Assembly: GCF_019904175.1 (NCBI RefSeq)
Contig: NZ_CP061913.1
Span: 10,168,001-10,232,000, forward strand
DNA length: 64,000 nucleotides
Source of the DNA: Dactylosporangium vinaceum
Lineage (GTDB): Bacteria; Actinomycetota; Actinomycetes; Mycobacteriales; Micromonosporaceae
Direction of reading: 5' to 3'
Both the position numbers and the translations under genes were made by a program. Within the stretch, counting starts at the first letter, position 1. Each line of letters starts with the position of its first letter. The notes beneath the pieces are model-generated. The model saw nothing but the letters and a program-made list of their open reading frames with translations, ran no database searches and was not told the DNA's origin. Shown here piece by piece: positions 1 through 8,445 of the stretch.

Positions 1-1
1 G

Positions 2-27
2 GTTAGGTCGATGGCCGCTCTGGGTAC
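2..27 (+). promoter_or_regulatory. possible SigF/SigB-type promoter before the hemerythrin gene
   Basis: A GTTAGG-like -35 element lies 14 nt before GGGTAC, resembling the GTTT-N14-16-GGGTAT pattern used by SigB/SigF-family sigma factors. It ends about 10 nt before the hemerythrin start, so the transcript would be almost leaderless. A sigma factor of this family is encoded about 2 kb downstream. The -35 box is imperfect and the window begins here, so this is only suggestive. Confidence 0.3.
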
Positions 28-36
28 CCCCGGTCC

Positions 37-423
37 ATGTCGGCGGATCTTCTCGAGCTCCTCACGGCCGAGCACCGCCGGCTGGAGTCGCTGTTCGCCG
101 ACGTCGAGACGGCGCCGACGGCCGAGCTGCGCCGGGCCGCGCTCATCGCCGCCGCCGACGCCCTCGAGCAGCACACCGACGCCGAGACGCAGTTCCTGCA
201 CCCGGCCCTGGCCGCGCACCTGCCGGCCGGGCCGGACATCGCGGCGTACGAGGAGGCCGAGCACGCCTCGTTCGGCCCACTGACCCCGGCCTGCTTCGAC
301 ATCGTGCGCCAGCACATGCTGGAGGAGGAGACCGAGCTCTTCCCGCGCCTGGCCCAGAGCTGCCCGCCGGAGGAGTTGCTCCGCCTGGGTGAGCTGCTGC
401 AATCAACGCGTGTGGCGGAATGA
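37..423 (+). CDS. hemerythrin HHE domain protein
   Basis: A 128-residue, mostly helical protein of the hemerythrin-like HHE family, which binds a di-iron centre between helices and senses or scavenges oxygen or nitric oxide. Candidate ligands are seen in order: EHRRLE near residue 13, EQHTDAETQFLHP around residues 48-60, and HMLEEETELFP around residues 97-107. The length fits a single four-helix bundle with no added domain. It opens a run of small stress-type genes on the same strand, and proteins of this family often belong to SigF-type regulons in actinobacteria. The physiological role is inferred from family and context only. Confidence 0.85.
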   Translation: MSADLLELLTAEHRRLESLFADVETAPTAELRRAALIAAADALEQHTDAETQFLHPALAAHLPAGPDIAAYEEAEHASFGPLTPACFDIVRQHMLEEETELFPRLAQSCPPEELLRLGELLQSTRVAE

Positions 424-436
424 TCAGACGGGTAAG
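411..436 (+). promoter_or_regulatory. possible SigF/SigB-type promoter before the nucleotidyltransferase
   Basis: GTGTGG, 14 nt and GGGTAA match the spacing and -10 core of SigB/SigF-type promoters. The -10 ends 9 nt before the chosen ATG at 446. The elements overlap the end of the hemerythrin gene. No measurement supports it; the argument is similarity plus the nearby sigma factor gene. Confidence 0.3.
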
Positions 437-445
437 CCGTCAAAC

Positions 446-1045
446 ATGGCAACTTCCGAGGACAGTCAGCCGCTGATCGCCACGCTCAAGAAGGCCGCGT
501 TCCACCTCAAGGACGCGGGCATTCCCTTCTGCCTGGCGGGAAGCTTCGCGGTGTACGCCCGCGGCGGGGAGTCCGTCGACCACGACATCGACTTCCTCAT
601 CAAGGAAGAGGACGCCGAGCGGGTGCTCGCGTCGCTGGCCGAGGTCGGGTTCCGCGGCGAGGTGCCGCCGGAGGGCTGGCTGGTGAAGGCGTGGGACGCC
701 ACGGAGGACGGCGACCTTCTCATCGACTTCATCTTCTGCCCGGTGCAGCGCCCGGTGACCGACGCGACCATGCAGGACACCGACATCATCGCGGTCAACG
801 CCTGCCACATGCCGGTCCTCTCGGCCACCGAGCTGATGATCCACAAGGTCCTCACGTGGTCGGCGCACTACTGCGACTACGCGCGCGGCCTGCCGGTGGC
901 GCGGTCGCTGCGCGAGCAGATCGACTGGCCGCGGGTGTACCGGGAAACGGCCCACTCGCCGTACGCCCATGCTTTCCTGTTCTTGATCGACCGTCTCGGC
1001 GTGGTGTCTCTGGCCGAGACCACCGCTCTCGCCGCGGCCGTCTGA
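446..1045 (+). CDS. nucleotidyltransferase family protein
   Basis: A 199-residue protein with the start of a polymerase-beta-type nucleotidyltransferase fold: LAGSFAVYARGG, a spacer, then DHDIDFLI, the GS-x-DxD signature that binds metal and nucleotide. The later LSATELMIHKVL stretch is typical of small stand-alone members of this family. The ATG at 446 is preferred over an upstream in-frame start inside the hemerythrin gene, because the nucleotidyltransferase motif and a promoter-like -10 both sit just around it. The substrate is unknown. No partner antitoxin gene is adjacent, so a toxin role is not supported. It lies 15 nt before the BON gene. Confidence 0.7.
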   Translation: MATSEDSQPLIATLKKAAFHLKDAGIPFCLAGSFAVYARGGESVDHDIDFLIKEEDAERVLASLAEVGFRGEVPPEGWLVKAWDATEDGDLLIDFIFCPVQRPVTDATMQDTDIIAVNACHMPVLSATELMIHKVLTWSAHYCDYARGLPVARSLREQIDWPRVYRETAHSPYAHAFLFLIDRLGVVSLAETTALAAAV

Positions 1046-1060
1046 GGGGGAACGAGCACC

Positions 1061-1306
1061 ATGGCGACAGACCAGTACGTCGAGGGCGAGCTGCAGCACC
1101 TGCTCGCCGAGGACGAGCGCATCACCGAGCAGGGCATCCGTTTCGTGCGTACCGACGCCGGCATCGCGCTCGTCGGTGAGGTGGAGAGCGCCGATCGGCG
1201 CGACGCCATCTGCCGGGTGGTCGCCGAGGCGTTCCCGGACCTGCCGGTGCAGTGCAACATCGGTCTGACCCGGGTCCACGAGCCGGATGAGGTGGAGGAG
1301 CTGTGA
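1061..1306 (+). CDS. BON domain protein
   Basis: An 81-residue protein consisting of one BON fold. The pattern is an opening helix (VEGELQHLLAED), GIRFVRTDAGIALVGEVES, then DAICRVVAEAFPDLPV, matching the alpha/beta BON core with its conserved glycine. No signal peptide is seen, so it is probably cytoplasmic, unlike the periplasmic OsmY-type members. GGGGGA before the ATG is the ribosome-binding site. Its stop overlaps the next start by 4 nt (GTGA), so the two are probably translated together. BON proteins often accompany stress responses; the ligand here is unknown. Confidence 0.75.
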   Translation: MATDQYVEGELQHLLAEDERITEQGIRFVRTDAGIALVGEVESADRRDAICRVVAEAFPDLPVQCNIGLTRVHEPDEVEEL

Positions 1307-1389
1307 GCGGTTCGGAGCGCAGCGACGAGGCCGCTCACCAGGAGACACAGTTCAGGCCCGCTGACCCCGGAGCCCGCGGAGGGGTCAGC
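1303..1389 (+). repeat. copy of the start-codon repeat also found between pilM and pilN
   Basis: The 87 nt from the GTG at 1303 to a second GTG at 1390 resemble the 89-bp unit at 45824-46001: GTGAGCGG, then GGAGCGCAGCG, then CCGCTCACCAG, and finally a purine-rich ribosome-binding site (GGAGGGG at 1378-1384) before the next start. GTGAGCGG and CCGCTCAC form an 8-bp inverted repeat. In the pil copies the same arms read ATGAGCGG and CCGCTCAT, a paired change that keeps the stem. Because the unit is 87 nt here rather than 89, it stays in frame with the enzyme. Confidence 0.7.
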
Positions 1390-2148
1390 GTGAGCGGTAC
1401 TGCTGAAGGGTGTGCTCGTGTCGCCGCGGTCGGCGACGTCCATCTCGACGCCGACGTTGTCGGCCGCTATCGGCCCGCGCTTGAGCATCTCGGCGAGAAG
1501 GCCGACCTGCTGCTGCTGGCCGGCGATCTGACCCGGCACGGCACACCCGAGGAGGCGGCCTGCGTGGCCCGCGAGTTCGGCGGCCTGCCCGTCCCGGTCG
1601 TGGCGATCCTGGGCAATCACGACTATCACTCGGACCAGCAAGAGGCGGTCTCGGCGGTACTGCAAGACGCCGGCCTGACCGTCCTGGAGTGCTCCGGCAC
1701 CGTCCTGACGTGCAACGGCGTGCGCGTCGGCATCGCCGGCACGAAGGGCTTCGGCGGCGGCTTCGCGGGCGCCTGCTCCAGCGAGTTCGGCGAGCCGGAG
1801 ATGAAGGCGTTCAGCCGGCACGGCCGCGAACTGGCCGCCCGCTTCGGTTCCGCGCTGGCCGCCCTGGACTGCGACGTGCGGATCGCCCTGACCCACTACG
1901 CCCCGGTCCCCGAGACGCTCCTGGGTGAGCCGCTGGAGATCTACCCGTTCCTGGGCTCCTACCACCTGGCCCAGGCCATCGACGCCGCCCCCGGCACCGC
2001 CCTGGCCGTCCACGGGCACGCCCACGCCGGCTCGGAACGCGGCACGACCCCGGGCGGCGTCCCGGTGCGCAACGTGGCCCACCCGGTCATCAAGCAGGCG
2101 TACAACGTCTACCAGCTCTCGGTCTCCGAACTGCTCACCCCGGCCTGA
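1303..2148 (+). CDS. calcineurin-like metallophosphoesterase
   Basis: A 281-residue enzyme of the calcineurin-like phosphoesterase family, with all five metal-binding blocks: GDVHLD near residue 45, AGDLTRHG near 73, GNHDYH near 106, LTHYAP near 197 and HGHAHAG near 237. It should hydrolyse a phosphomono- or diester using two metal ions; the substrate cannot be told. The GTG at 1303 overlaps the BON stop and has GGAGGAG before it. The second GTG at 1390 has its own GGAGGGG and may be the original start, because residues 1-29 come from a repeat element seen elsewhere. No signal peptide is visible. Confidence 0.85.
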   Translation: MSGSERSDEAAHQETQFRPADPGARGGVSVSGTAEGCARVAAVGDVHLDADVVGRYRPALEHLGEKADLLLLAGDLTRHGTPEEAACVAREFGGLPVPVVAILGNHDYHSDQQEAVSAVLQDAGLTVLECSGTVLTCNGVRVGIAGTKGFGGGFAGACSSEFGEPEMKAFSRHGRELAARFGSALAALDCDVRIALTHYAPVPETLLGEPLEIYPFLGSYHLAQAIDAAPGTALAVHGHAHAGSERGTTPGGVPVRNVAHPVIKQAYNVYQLSVSELLTPA

Positions 2149-2182
2149 CCGGCCCGGACTCACGCCCGGCCGAGCGCCGGTG

Positions 2183-2210
2183 ACGCCGCCCGGCCGCGGC
2201 CGGGCGGCGT
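2183..2210. terminator. bidirectional hairpin between convergent genes
   Basis: A perfect 28-nt palindrome, with arms ACGCCGCCCGGCCG and its complement, sits between the ends of the metallophosphoesterase (2148) and the sigma factor (2216). There is no T-run, which is common for G+C-rich actinobacterial terminators. Its place between two converging genes suggests it stops transcription from both sides. Confidence 0.7.
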
Positions 2211-2215
2211 GCGGG

Positions 2216-3031
2216 TCAGAACGGCTCGGCGAGCTCACCGCGCAGGAAGGTGAGTGCGTGGGCCAGGAGGCGGGAGACGTGCATCTGGGAGATGCCGAGG
2301 CGCTCGGCGATCTGGGTCTGCGTGAGGTTGCCGAAGAAGCGCATCGCGATGATGCGCTGCTCGCGCTCCGGCAGGCGGGCGATGAGCGGGCGCAGCGACT
2401 CCCGGTCGTCGACCGCCTCCAGCTCGCGGTCCGCGCCGCCGAGGAGGTCGGCGAGCTCGGCGCCGGTGTCCTCGGCGATGCCGCCGAGGGGGGCGTTGAT
2501 GGACAGCGCGCGATACGCGTGGCCCGACTCGAGGCCCTCGATGACCTCCTCCTCGCTGACCCCGACGCGGGTCGCGAGGTCGGCGACGGTCGGCGAGCGG
2601 CCCAGCTCCTGAGCCAGGTCGCCGGAGACCTTGCCGAGCTCGAGGCGCAGCTCCTGCAGCCGGCGGGGCACGCGGACGTCCCAGCCCTTGTCGCGGAAGT
2701 GCCGCTTGAGCTCCCCGACGATCATCGGGATCGCGTAGCTGGTGAAGGCGGCCCCGCGGGACGGGTCGTAGCCGTCCACGGACTTGATGAGGCCGACGCC
2801 GGCGACCTGGGTCAGGTCGTCGAGGGGCTCGCCGCGGTTGCGGAAGCGGCGGGCCAGGTACTCGGCCAGCGGGAAGTACAGCTCGATGAGCCGGGCCCGG
2901 ATGCGGGGCCGGTCGGGGCTTTCCGCCGGAAGGTCGGCCAGGAGCGTGAGCAGCGATGCGGCGGCCGTTTCGGCTTCCTTGCCCGGGGCGCGGCCGATGG
3001 GAGCGGTGCGGCGAATGGTGGGAGCAGTCAT
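2216..3031 (-). CDS. sigF: RNA polymerase sigma factor, SigF/SigB family
   Basis: A 271-residue group 3 sigma-70 protein of the SigB/SigF/SpoIIAC type. Region 2 is recognised by FPLAEYLARRF, DDLTQVAGVGLIKSVDGYDP and GAAFTSYAIPMIVGELKRHFRDKGW. Region 3 is PRRLQELRLELGK to VEEVIEGLESG, and the region 4 helix-turn-helix is REQRIIAMRFFGNLTQTQIAERLGISQMHVSRLL. The ATG at 3031 has AGGGGGA in front; an in-frame extension upstream lacks sigma-like sequence. No anti-sigma gene is next to it, so its partner must be elsewhere. Two promoter-like sequences in the first 450 bases fit its expected specificity. Several paralogues of this family usually exist, so the symbol is a family label. Confidence 0.85.
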   Translation of the reverse strand: MTAPTIRRTAPIGRAPGKEAETAAASLLTLLADLPAESPDRPRIRARLIELYFPLAEYLARRFRNRGEPLDDLTQVAGVGLIKSVDGYDPSRGAAFTSYAIPMIVGELKRHFRDKGWDVRVPRRLQELRLELGKVSGDLAQELGRSPTVADLATRVGVSEEEVIEGLESGHAYRALSINAPLGGIAEDTGAELADLLGGADRELEAVDDRESLRPLIARLPEREQRIIAMRFFGNLTQTQIAERLGISQMHVSRLLAHALTFLRGELAEPF

Positions 3032-3275
3032 GAGGGGGTCCCCCTGCCAGACGGCCGTGCAGGCGCGGGCGCGCGGCGACACGGCTGAGAATTCGGCCGG
3101 TGGCGCCCTGGTCTCGAGCGCCCGGCACGGGCCTTCGGTGCCTGGATCGCGGCTGATTTGACGATCCGCCGAGGCCATCCGCCGGTGGAGGAGATCCAGC
3201 GACGGATGCAGATGTGGTTTGTCCAACCTACCCCGCGCCCGGACCGGAAAACAAGATGCGCACCACCGAACGTGG

Positions 3276-4532
3276 TCAGGACACCTCGGAGAGTTCATCC
3301 TCGTCGGAGTCCTCGACCTCGTTGGCGCCGGTGACGCTGCGGTACACCCGCTCCAGCTCGGTCGCGGTGCGCTCCCAGGTGTAGCGGGAGCGGACGCGGT
3401 CGATGGCCGCGCTGGCGAAGCTCATCCGGCGGACCTCGTCGCCGAGCAGCGAGCGCAGCGCACCGGCGAGGCCGTTGACGTCGCGGGGCGGGACCAGGAC
3501 CCCGGTGACGTTGTCGATGACGCTCTCGCCGATGCCGCCGACCTCGTAGGCGACCACCGGCACACCGCAGGCCATGGCCTCCAGCGGGGTCAGGCCGAAC
3601 GGCTCGTACCACGGGGCGCAGGCCAGGACGTCGGCGGAGCGGTACCAGCTCGGCAGGTCGTCGTGCGGGACGGCGCCGACGATGCGGACGCGGTCGGCGA
3701 CGCCGTTGGCATCGGCCAGCTCCACCAGCCGGCGGGCCTCCGGGTCGGCGTCGATGTCGCGCGGCGGGCGGGCCGGGTCGGAGCCGCCGACAATGATCAG
3801 CTCGGCGCCCGGCACCCGGCGCAGCGCCTCGACCAGATCGCCGAAGCCCTTGCGCTCGACAAGCGGGCCGACGGCCAGGATGCGGCGCAGGCCCGGACGG
3901 CGGTGGTCGGCGGCCGGACCCGTCGGTGTGAACCTTTCAGTGTCGACCCCGGACGGGACGATCACCGTCGAGCCGCGGCGCACGCCCATCCGGCCCAGCT
4001 CGGCGACCTCGTCCTCGCTCTGCGCAATGACGCGGTCGGCCAGTGATCCGAGCGTGCGCTCCAGCCCGGCCCGGGGGCCCTGGCTGGTGTTGCGGTCCAT
4101 CGGCAGGTGGCGGCGCTCGGCCGCGGACAGGCCGTGGTACGTCACGATGACCGGGCGGCGCACGTCGGCGGTCGCGGTGAGCGCGGCCAGGCCGGACAGC
4201 CAGTAGTGGGCGTGCACGACGTCCGGGCCGGAGCCGGGGTCCTTGCCCCAGCGCCCCGCGAGGGCCCGGCCGAACTCGCCCATCAGGGGCAGCTGATCAT
4301 CGGGCGGCAGCGGCTCCACGGGCCCGGCGGCGACCTGCTCGACGCTCACGCCGGGTGCCAGCGGCACCGTCTCGGGCGCGCTCTTGTCCTCGCGCCGCAC
4401 ATATACGGTGACCTCGTGCGAAAGCGCTCCCAGGGCCTCGGCCAGCGCCGCCACGTGCGTGTGACGGCCGCCCGCCGTCGGTCCCCCCAGCCCGAGCGGG
4501 CTGGCCTGAGCGGAGACCAGGGCGATCCTCAA
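3276..4532 (-). CDS. glycosyltransferase family 4
   Basis: A 418-residue GT-B fold retaining glycosyltransferase of family 4. The N-terminal half opens MRIALVSAQASPLG and has the glycine-rich GGPTAGGRHTHV acceptor loop. The C-terminal half has the nucleotide-sugar region ILAVGPLVERKG and the EPFGLTPLE motif (E-x7-E), followed by ACGVPVVAYEVGGIGE. The arrangement resembles MshA-like and sucrose-phosphate synthase-like enzymes, but no mycothiol genes are adjacent. The TTG at 4532 is chosen because GGAGG lies 9 nt before it; an in-frame TTG at 4550 overlaps that site. It is divergent from the phosphatase gene with 127 nt between. Donor and acceptor are unknown. Confidence 0.8.
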   Translation of the reverse strand: MRIALVSAQASPLGLGGPTAGGRHTHVAALAEALGALSHEVTVYVRREDKSAPETVPLAPGVSVEQVAAGPVEPLPPDDQLPLMGEFGRALAGRWGKDPGSGPDVVHAHYWLSGLAALTATADVRRPVIVTYHGLSAAERRHLPMDRNTSQGPRAGLERTLGSLADRVIAQSEDEVAELGRMGVRRGSTVIVPSGVDTERFTPTGPAADHRRPGLRRILAVGPLVERKGFGDLVEALRRVPGAELIIVGGSDPARPPRDIDADPEARRLVELADANGVADRVRIVGAVPHDDLPSWYRSADVLACAPWYEPFGLTPLEAMACGVPVVAYEVGGIGESVIDNVTGVLVPPRDVNGLAGALRSLLGDEVRRMSFASAAIDRVRSRYTWERTATELERVYRSVTGANEVEDSDEDELSEVS

Positions 4533-4659
4533 CTCTTCCGACCTCCACAAACCCGACTGCGCTGACCTGCCATCGCCCCTACCCGGGCCGGATGGTGGTA
4601 AACATCAACGGGCGAGCCGGAAGCAGGCGCGCATCGGGCACGGACGGGAGAGGCAGAAC

Positions 4660-7170
4660 ATGGCCGACAAGGCCCCCGCGGAGAGCGGCAGCAGCAGCGC
4701 GGAGCCGGCCGAGGCGCTGGCCGCGCTGGTCGCGAAGCTGCGGGCCGAGCTGACCGGGGTGCGGACCGCCATGCGCAACCGCGCCGTGATCGAGCAGGCC
4801 AAGGGCGTGCTCGTGGAGCGGCTCGGGGTCACCCCCGACCAGGGCTTCGACCAGCTCGTGCGGCTGAGCCAGCGCACGAACATCAAGCTCATCGAGGTGG
4901 CCGCGGCGATCGTCGGCACCACGTCCCCGGACCCGAACGCGCCCGATGTGGTGAATATCATCGACGACGAGCTGCGCCAGCACGTCGACCGGAGTCGGGC
5001 GAAAAAGCCGGAAAAGCCGGATTTGTTAGTACTTCCTCAGGCTCGCAAACGGGCCAGCCGTACCCCCGAAGTGGAGGCTTTGCAGTCTCAACATCAGCTG
5101 CTGAGCGCCCGGATCGCGGCCGCCCGCAGCTATGACGAGATCTGTGACGTGCTCGGCACCGCGCCGACCGCGTGGGCCGCCCCGACCGCGGTGCTGCTGA
5201 CCCTCCTCGACCCGGACGGCGCCCAGCGCGGCGCCGGCACGTTCGGGATCCCAGGCGAGGTGCGCACCCAGTGGTCGCGCATCCCCCCGGACCGGGGCCT
5301 GCCGCTCGTCGTCGCGGCCCAGGACCTCGAAACGCTCTGGCTGGCCCCCGAGCCCGAGGCGCGCCGCCGCTTCCCAGTGCTCGGCCAGCCGCCGTTCGGC
5401 GGGGAGACGCTGCTCGCCTCGCCGCTGATCTCCGGCGAGCGGGTGCTCGGCGGCATCCTCATGACGTGGACCGAAGGGCTGCCGGACACCGACGAGCTGC
5501 GGCGGTACGTCGCCGCTCTCCTGGAGCCCGTGGCCCGCCAGGTCGACACCCTCATCCGCGACGAGATCGCCAGCGCCTGGTTCCACGTCGAGGGCGAGGA
5601 GAGCGGCCAGGCCGCCCCGGCCCAGGTGTGGCTGCCGACGGTCGTCGACGCGCTGCACGACCCGGCCGCCCTGCTCTCCGCCGTGCACGAGGACGGGCAG
5701 GTGGTCGACTTCCGCGTGGAGTACGCCAACGGTCTGGCCCGCCAGATCTTCTCCGGCGCCCGCGTGGACCCCGACGAGGCGACGCTGCTGGCCGCGTACC
5801 CGGCGCTGGGCAGCGCGACACTGCTGCCGGAGTTCGCCCGGGTGCTGCAGGACGGGCAGCCGCGGCGCCTGGACGGGCTGCGGGCCGACCCGCGCACCGA
5901 CGGCGTCCCGGGCCCGCAGACGCTCTCCGTGCACGCCGTGCGCCTCTGGGACCGGGTGTTCGCCGTGTGGCGGGTCGCGACCGAGGCCGACCTGCTCTAC
6001 GACCAGCTGCTCCAGGCCGAGCGGATCGCCGGCATCGGCTCGTTCTGCTGGGAGCTGCGCGACCCGGAGCCGCGCTGCTCCCCCGAGCTCGTCGCGCTGT
6101 TCCACCGCGGCGGCCAGAGCGGCGGCCGCGAGCCCGCCCGCGGCGCCGGCCGCATCCCGGTCGCCGAACTCACCGCAAGCGTGCACCCCGACGACCTCCT
6201 GGCCGTCCAGGACGCCGTACGCCGCACGATCGTCGAGGGCAAGCAGCTCCTCGCCGAGATCCGCGGCGCCGGCCGGGTCAACGGCCGCCGCCTGCGCCTC
6301 ACCGCCGAGCCGATCCACGACGACACCGGCAACGTCACGGCCGTGCGCGGCACCGTCCAGGACGTCACCGAAGAGCGCGCCATCGAGGCCCGCCTGCGCC
6401 GCGCCGAGGAGGCCCTGGCGGCCCAGCGTCACCGCCTGGCCGACGAGCGCCGCGCCGCCGAGGCCCTGCAGAAGGCCCTCCTGCCCACCGACCCCGAGCT
6501 GGGCCACCTGGAAGGCGTGGAGATCTGCGGCCGCTGCCGCTCCCCCGAGCGCGTCGGCACCATCGACGGCGACTGGTTCGACGCCACACCGGTCGGCAAC
6601 GGCGGCGGCTCGATCCTGGTCCTGGGCGACGTGGACGAGCGCGGCCTGTCCTCGATGACGACGGCGGCCCGGCTGCGCTATGCCGTCCGGGCGTACGCGA
6701 TGCTGGACATGGCCCCCGGCGACATCCTCACCGCCGTCAACACGATGCTCTGCCAGATGGAGACCGAGCACACGGCGTGCCTCATCGTGGCCCGCTACAC
6801 CCCCACGACCCGCACCCTCCAGTGGGCCGCCGCGGGCCAGGTAGCCCCGATCCGCTACGCCGCGGACGGCCGCGGCGAGGTCCTCTCGGGCCCCCTCGGC
6901 CTCCCCCTGGGCGAGGTGGACCAGATGCGCTACACCGACACGGCCGTGACACTGGCCCCGGGCGACCGCGTCCTGTTCTACACGGGCGGCAACGCGAGCA
7001 TCCCCCGCTCCCGCGCCGACCGCCGCCGGGGAGGCGGCCTGGAACTGGTCCGCCGAGCCGGCGAAACCATCGACATGGCCGACTTCGACGCCGTGGTGAA
7101 CCACTTGATGACAGTCCTGAACGTCCCGGAGGACGAGGACGTCTGCGCCATGCTGGTCCACGTCCCGTAG
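4660..7170 (+). CDS. ANTAR-GAF-PAS-SpoIIE PP2C phosphatase
   Basis: An 836-residue signalling protein. Residues about 20-90 form an ANTAR-type three-helix RNA-binding domain (RNRAVIEQAKGVLVERLG, then the helix ending VAAAIVG). A GAF-like sensor covers about 140-300 and PAS-type segments about 320-580. A coiled segment around 575-610 leads into a C-terminal SpoIIE/RsbU-type PP2C phosphatase with GDWFD near 637, LGDVDERG and AAAGQVAP. Such phosphatases dephosphorylate anti-anti-sigma proteins and so free SigB/SigF-type sigma factors; one is encoded 1.6 kb away. ANTAR usually sits at the C-terminus, so this order is unusual. The start follows GGGAGAGGC. Confidence 0.85.
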   Translation: MADKAPAESGSSSAEPAEALAALVAKLRAELTGVRTAMRNRAVIEQAKGVLVERLGVTPDQGFDQLVRLSQRTNIKLIEVAAAIVGTTSPDPNAPDVVNIIDDELRQHVDRSRAKKPEKPDLLVLPQARKRASRTPEVEALQSQHQLLSARIAAARSYDEICDVLGTAPTAWAAPTAVLLTLLDPDGAQRGAGTFGIPGEVRTQWSRIPPDRGLPLVVAAQDLETLWLAPEPEARRRFPVLGQPPFGGETLLASPLISGERVLGGILMTWTEGLPDTDELRRYVAALLEPVARQVDTLIRDEIASAWFHVEGEESGQAAPAQVWLPTVVDALHDPAALLSAVHEDGQVVDFRVEYANGLARQIFSGARVDPDEATLLAAYPALGSATLLPEFARVLQDGQPRRLDGLRADPRTDGVPGPQTLSVHAVRLWDRVFAVWRVATEADLLYDQLLQAERIAGIGSFCWELRDPEPRCSPELVALFHRGGQSGGREPARGAGRIPVAELTASVHPDDLLAVQDAVRRTIVEGKQLLAEIRGAGRVNGRRLRLTAEPIHDDTGNVTAVRGTVQDVTEERAIEARLRRAEEALAAQRHRLADERRAAEALQKALLPTDPELGHLEGVEICGRCRSPERVGTIDGDWFDATPVGNGGGSILVLGDVDERGLSSMTTAARLRYAVRAYAMLDMAPGDILTAVNTMLCQMETEHTACLIVARYTPTTRTLQWAAAGQVAPIRYAADGRGEVLSGPLGLPLGEVDQMRYTDTAVTLAPGDRVLFYTGGNASIPRSRADRRRGGGLELVRRAGETIDMADFDAVVNHLMTVLNVPEDEDVCAMLVHVP

Positions 7171-7752
7171 CAACCGCCCGCGACCCACATGCCCGCCGGC
7201 GGCAGCCCGCCGCCGGCCGCCGCCCGCCACCGCCACCGCCACCGCCACCGCCACAGTGATCGTGGCGGAGTGGCGCTGTGGACCTGCGGTGACCGTGAGG
7301 CTGCGGTGACCGTGGAACCGCGGTGACCGTGCGGCGGCGGTGACCATGGAGCCGTCCGGACCATACAGCCGCGGGGATCGTGGGGCCGCGGTCACCGTGA
7401 GGCTGCGATGACCGTGGAACTGCGACGGCCGTGAGGCTGCGGCAACCGTGAGCCCGCGGCGAGTTTGGGCCCGCGGCAACCGTGAGGCTGCGATGACCGT
7501 GGAACCGTCGCGACCGTGGAACCGCGATGCCCAGAGCCGTGGCGGCCATAAGGCTGCGGTGACGATCGAGCCATCGCGACCGTCGAGCCGCGACGACCGT
7601 GCAGCGGCGGGGTGCGGTGGCTGTGGAGCGGTGGCTGTGGAGCGGTTTTGGGGTTTGGTGTTCGGCCATGGTTTGTCGACCTGCGTTGATTTTCGTCGAC
7701 ATGGACGGCTGTCGTCGACGGGAGTTGATTTCGTCGGCGGACGTTGACGGTT
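7171..7752. repeat. gene-free convergent spacer with a degenerate 17-bp tandem array
   Basis: No gene is seen. At 7225-7255 there is a short CCGCCA triplet-type run. From about 7280 to 7600 the DNA is built of some 19 degenerate 17-bp units of the type GAGGCTGCGGTGACCGT, each one or more bases different from its neighbour. From 7676 to 7740 two copies of a GTCGAC-N4-GTTGATTT-CGTCG pattern occur; the first contains the 15-mer GATTTTCGTCGACAT at 7688-7702, identical to one in the citrate synthase promoter at 62017. The spacer separates the ends of two converging genes. Confidence 0.75.
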
Positions 7753-8361
7753 TTATACGGTTCGGGAGTCCCAGTCCCAGTGCTGGCCGAGACCGTCGAA
7801 GCGGCCGAGGGCGTCGCGGTGGCGGGCGGCTATGACGATGCGGTCCGGGCCCAGGTGGGCCAGGAGGTCGTCGTCGCCGTAGTAGCTGAAGGCGGGGTCG
7901 GGCCACTGCCACAGGCTGTCGTCGAGCTCGCGGAGGCGGACCTTGACTGCGCGCAACGTTTCTGGATTTGGGTCCATGTGGACCAGGCCGTGCAGCGGGG
8001 CGTACGTCGCTTCGTAGACCGCCGCGTAGACCAGGAACCGCGACAGCGGCAGGCCGGTGCGAAGGTTGTCCCGCTCGATGACCTCGGGGTCGAGGGCGCC
8101 GGCGGTGAAGGCTTCGGCGTCGTACGAGTACCAATCGAAGGGGCCTTGCCAGAAGCGTGACGATCCCGGCTCCAGCATCTCGTGGTCACGGCTCAGCGGG
8201 AACGTGTAGCGCGCGGCCAGGCGGTGCCACTCGGCCAGCGGCGCCGGGACGCCGGGCAGGTCCAGGTCGGCGGGTGGGCGGTCGGGTGGGCCGTACCAGC
8301 GGTACACGAAACGGCCGAGGCTGTCGGGTGCGACGACGTCCAACTCGTACACGTCGACCAT
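7753..8361 (-). CDS. hypothetical protein
   Basis: A 202-residue soluble protein of unknown function, not recognised as a member of a named family. It is rich in aromatic residues and acidic pairs (FWQGPFDWYSYDAEAF near the middle, ending QHWDWDSRTV), with no signal peptide and no membrane segment. The ATG at 8361 is preferred although in-frame starts at 8379 and 8391 exist, because the upstream DNA is A+T-rich and looks like promoter. The gene is divergent from the TRAP transporter gene with about 85 nt between, so they may share control. Codon bias towards G or C at third positions supports a real gene. Confidence 0.6.
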   Translation of the reverse strand: MVDVYELDVVAPDSLGRFVYRWYGPPDRPPADLDLPGVPAPLAEWHRLAARYTFPLSRDHEMLEPGSSRFWQGPFDWYSYDAEAFTAGALDPEVIERDNLRTGLPLSRFLVYAAVYEATYAPLHGLVHMDPNPETLRAVKVRLRELDDSLWQWPDPAFSYYGDDDLLAHLGPDRIVIAARHRDALGRFDGLGQHWDWDSRTV

Positions 8362-8445
8362 GATGCCGCGTTGTTGCATATTCGCTACCAAATCTCAGAA
8401 GTAGAGCATTACGAATATTGATGAAAACGCGTATCGTCCGGACGC

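Noticed and set aside
446..1045. Nucleotidyltransferase as a toxin of a toxin-antitoxin pair
   Set aside because: The neighbours are a hemerythrin and a BON protein, with no antitoxin-like gene.
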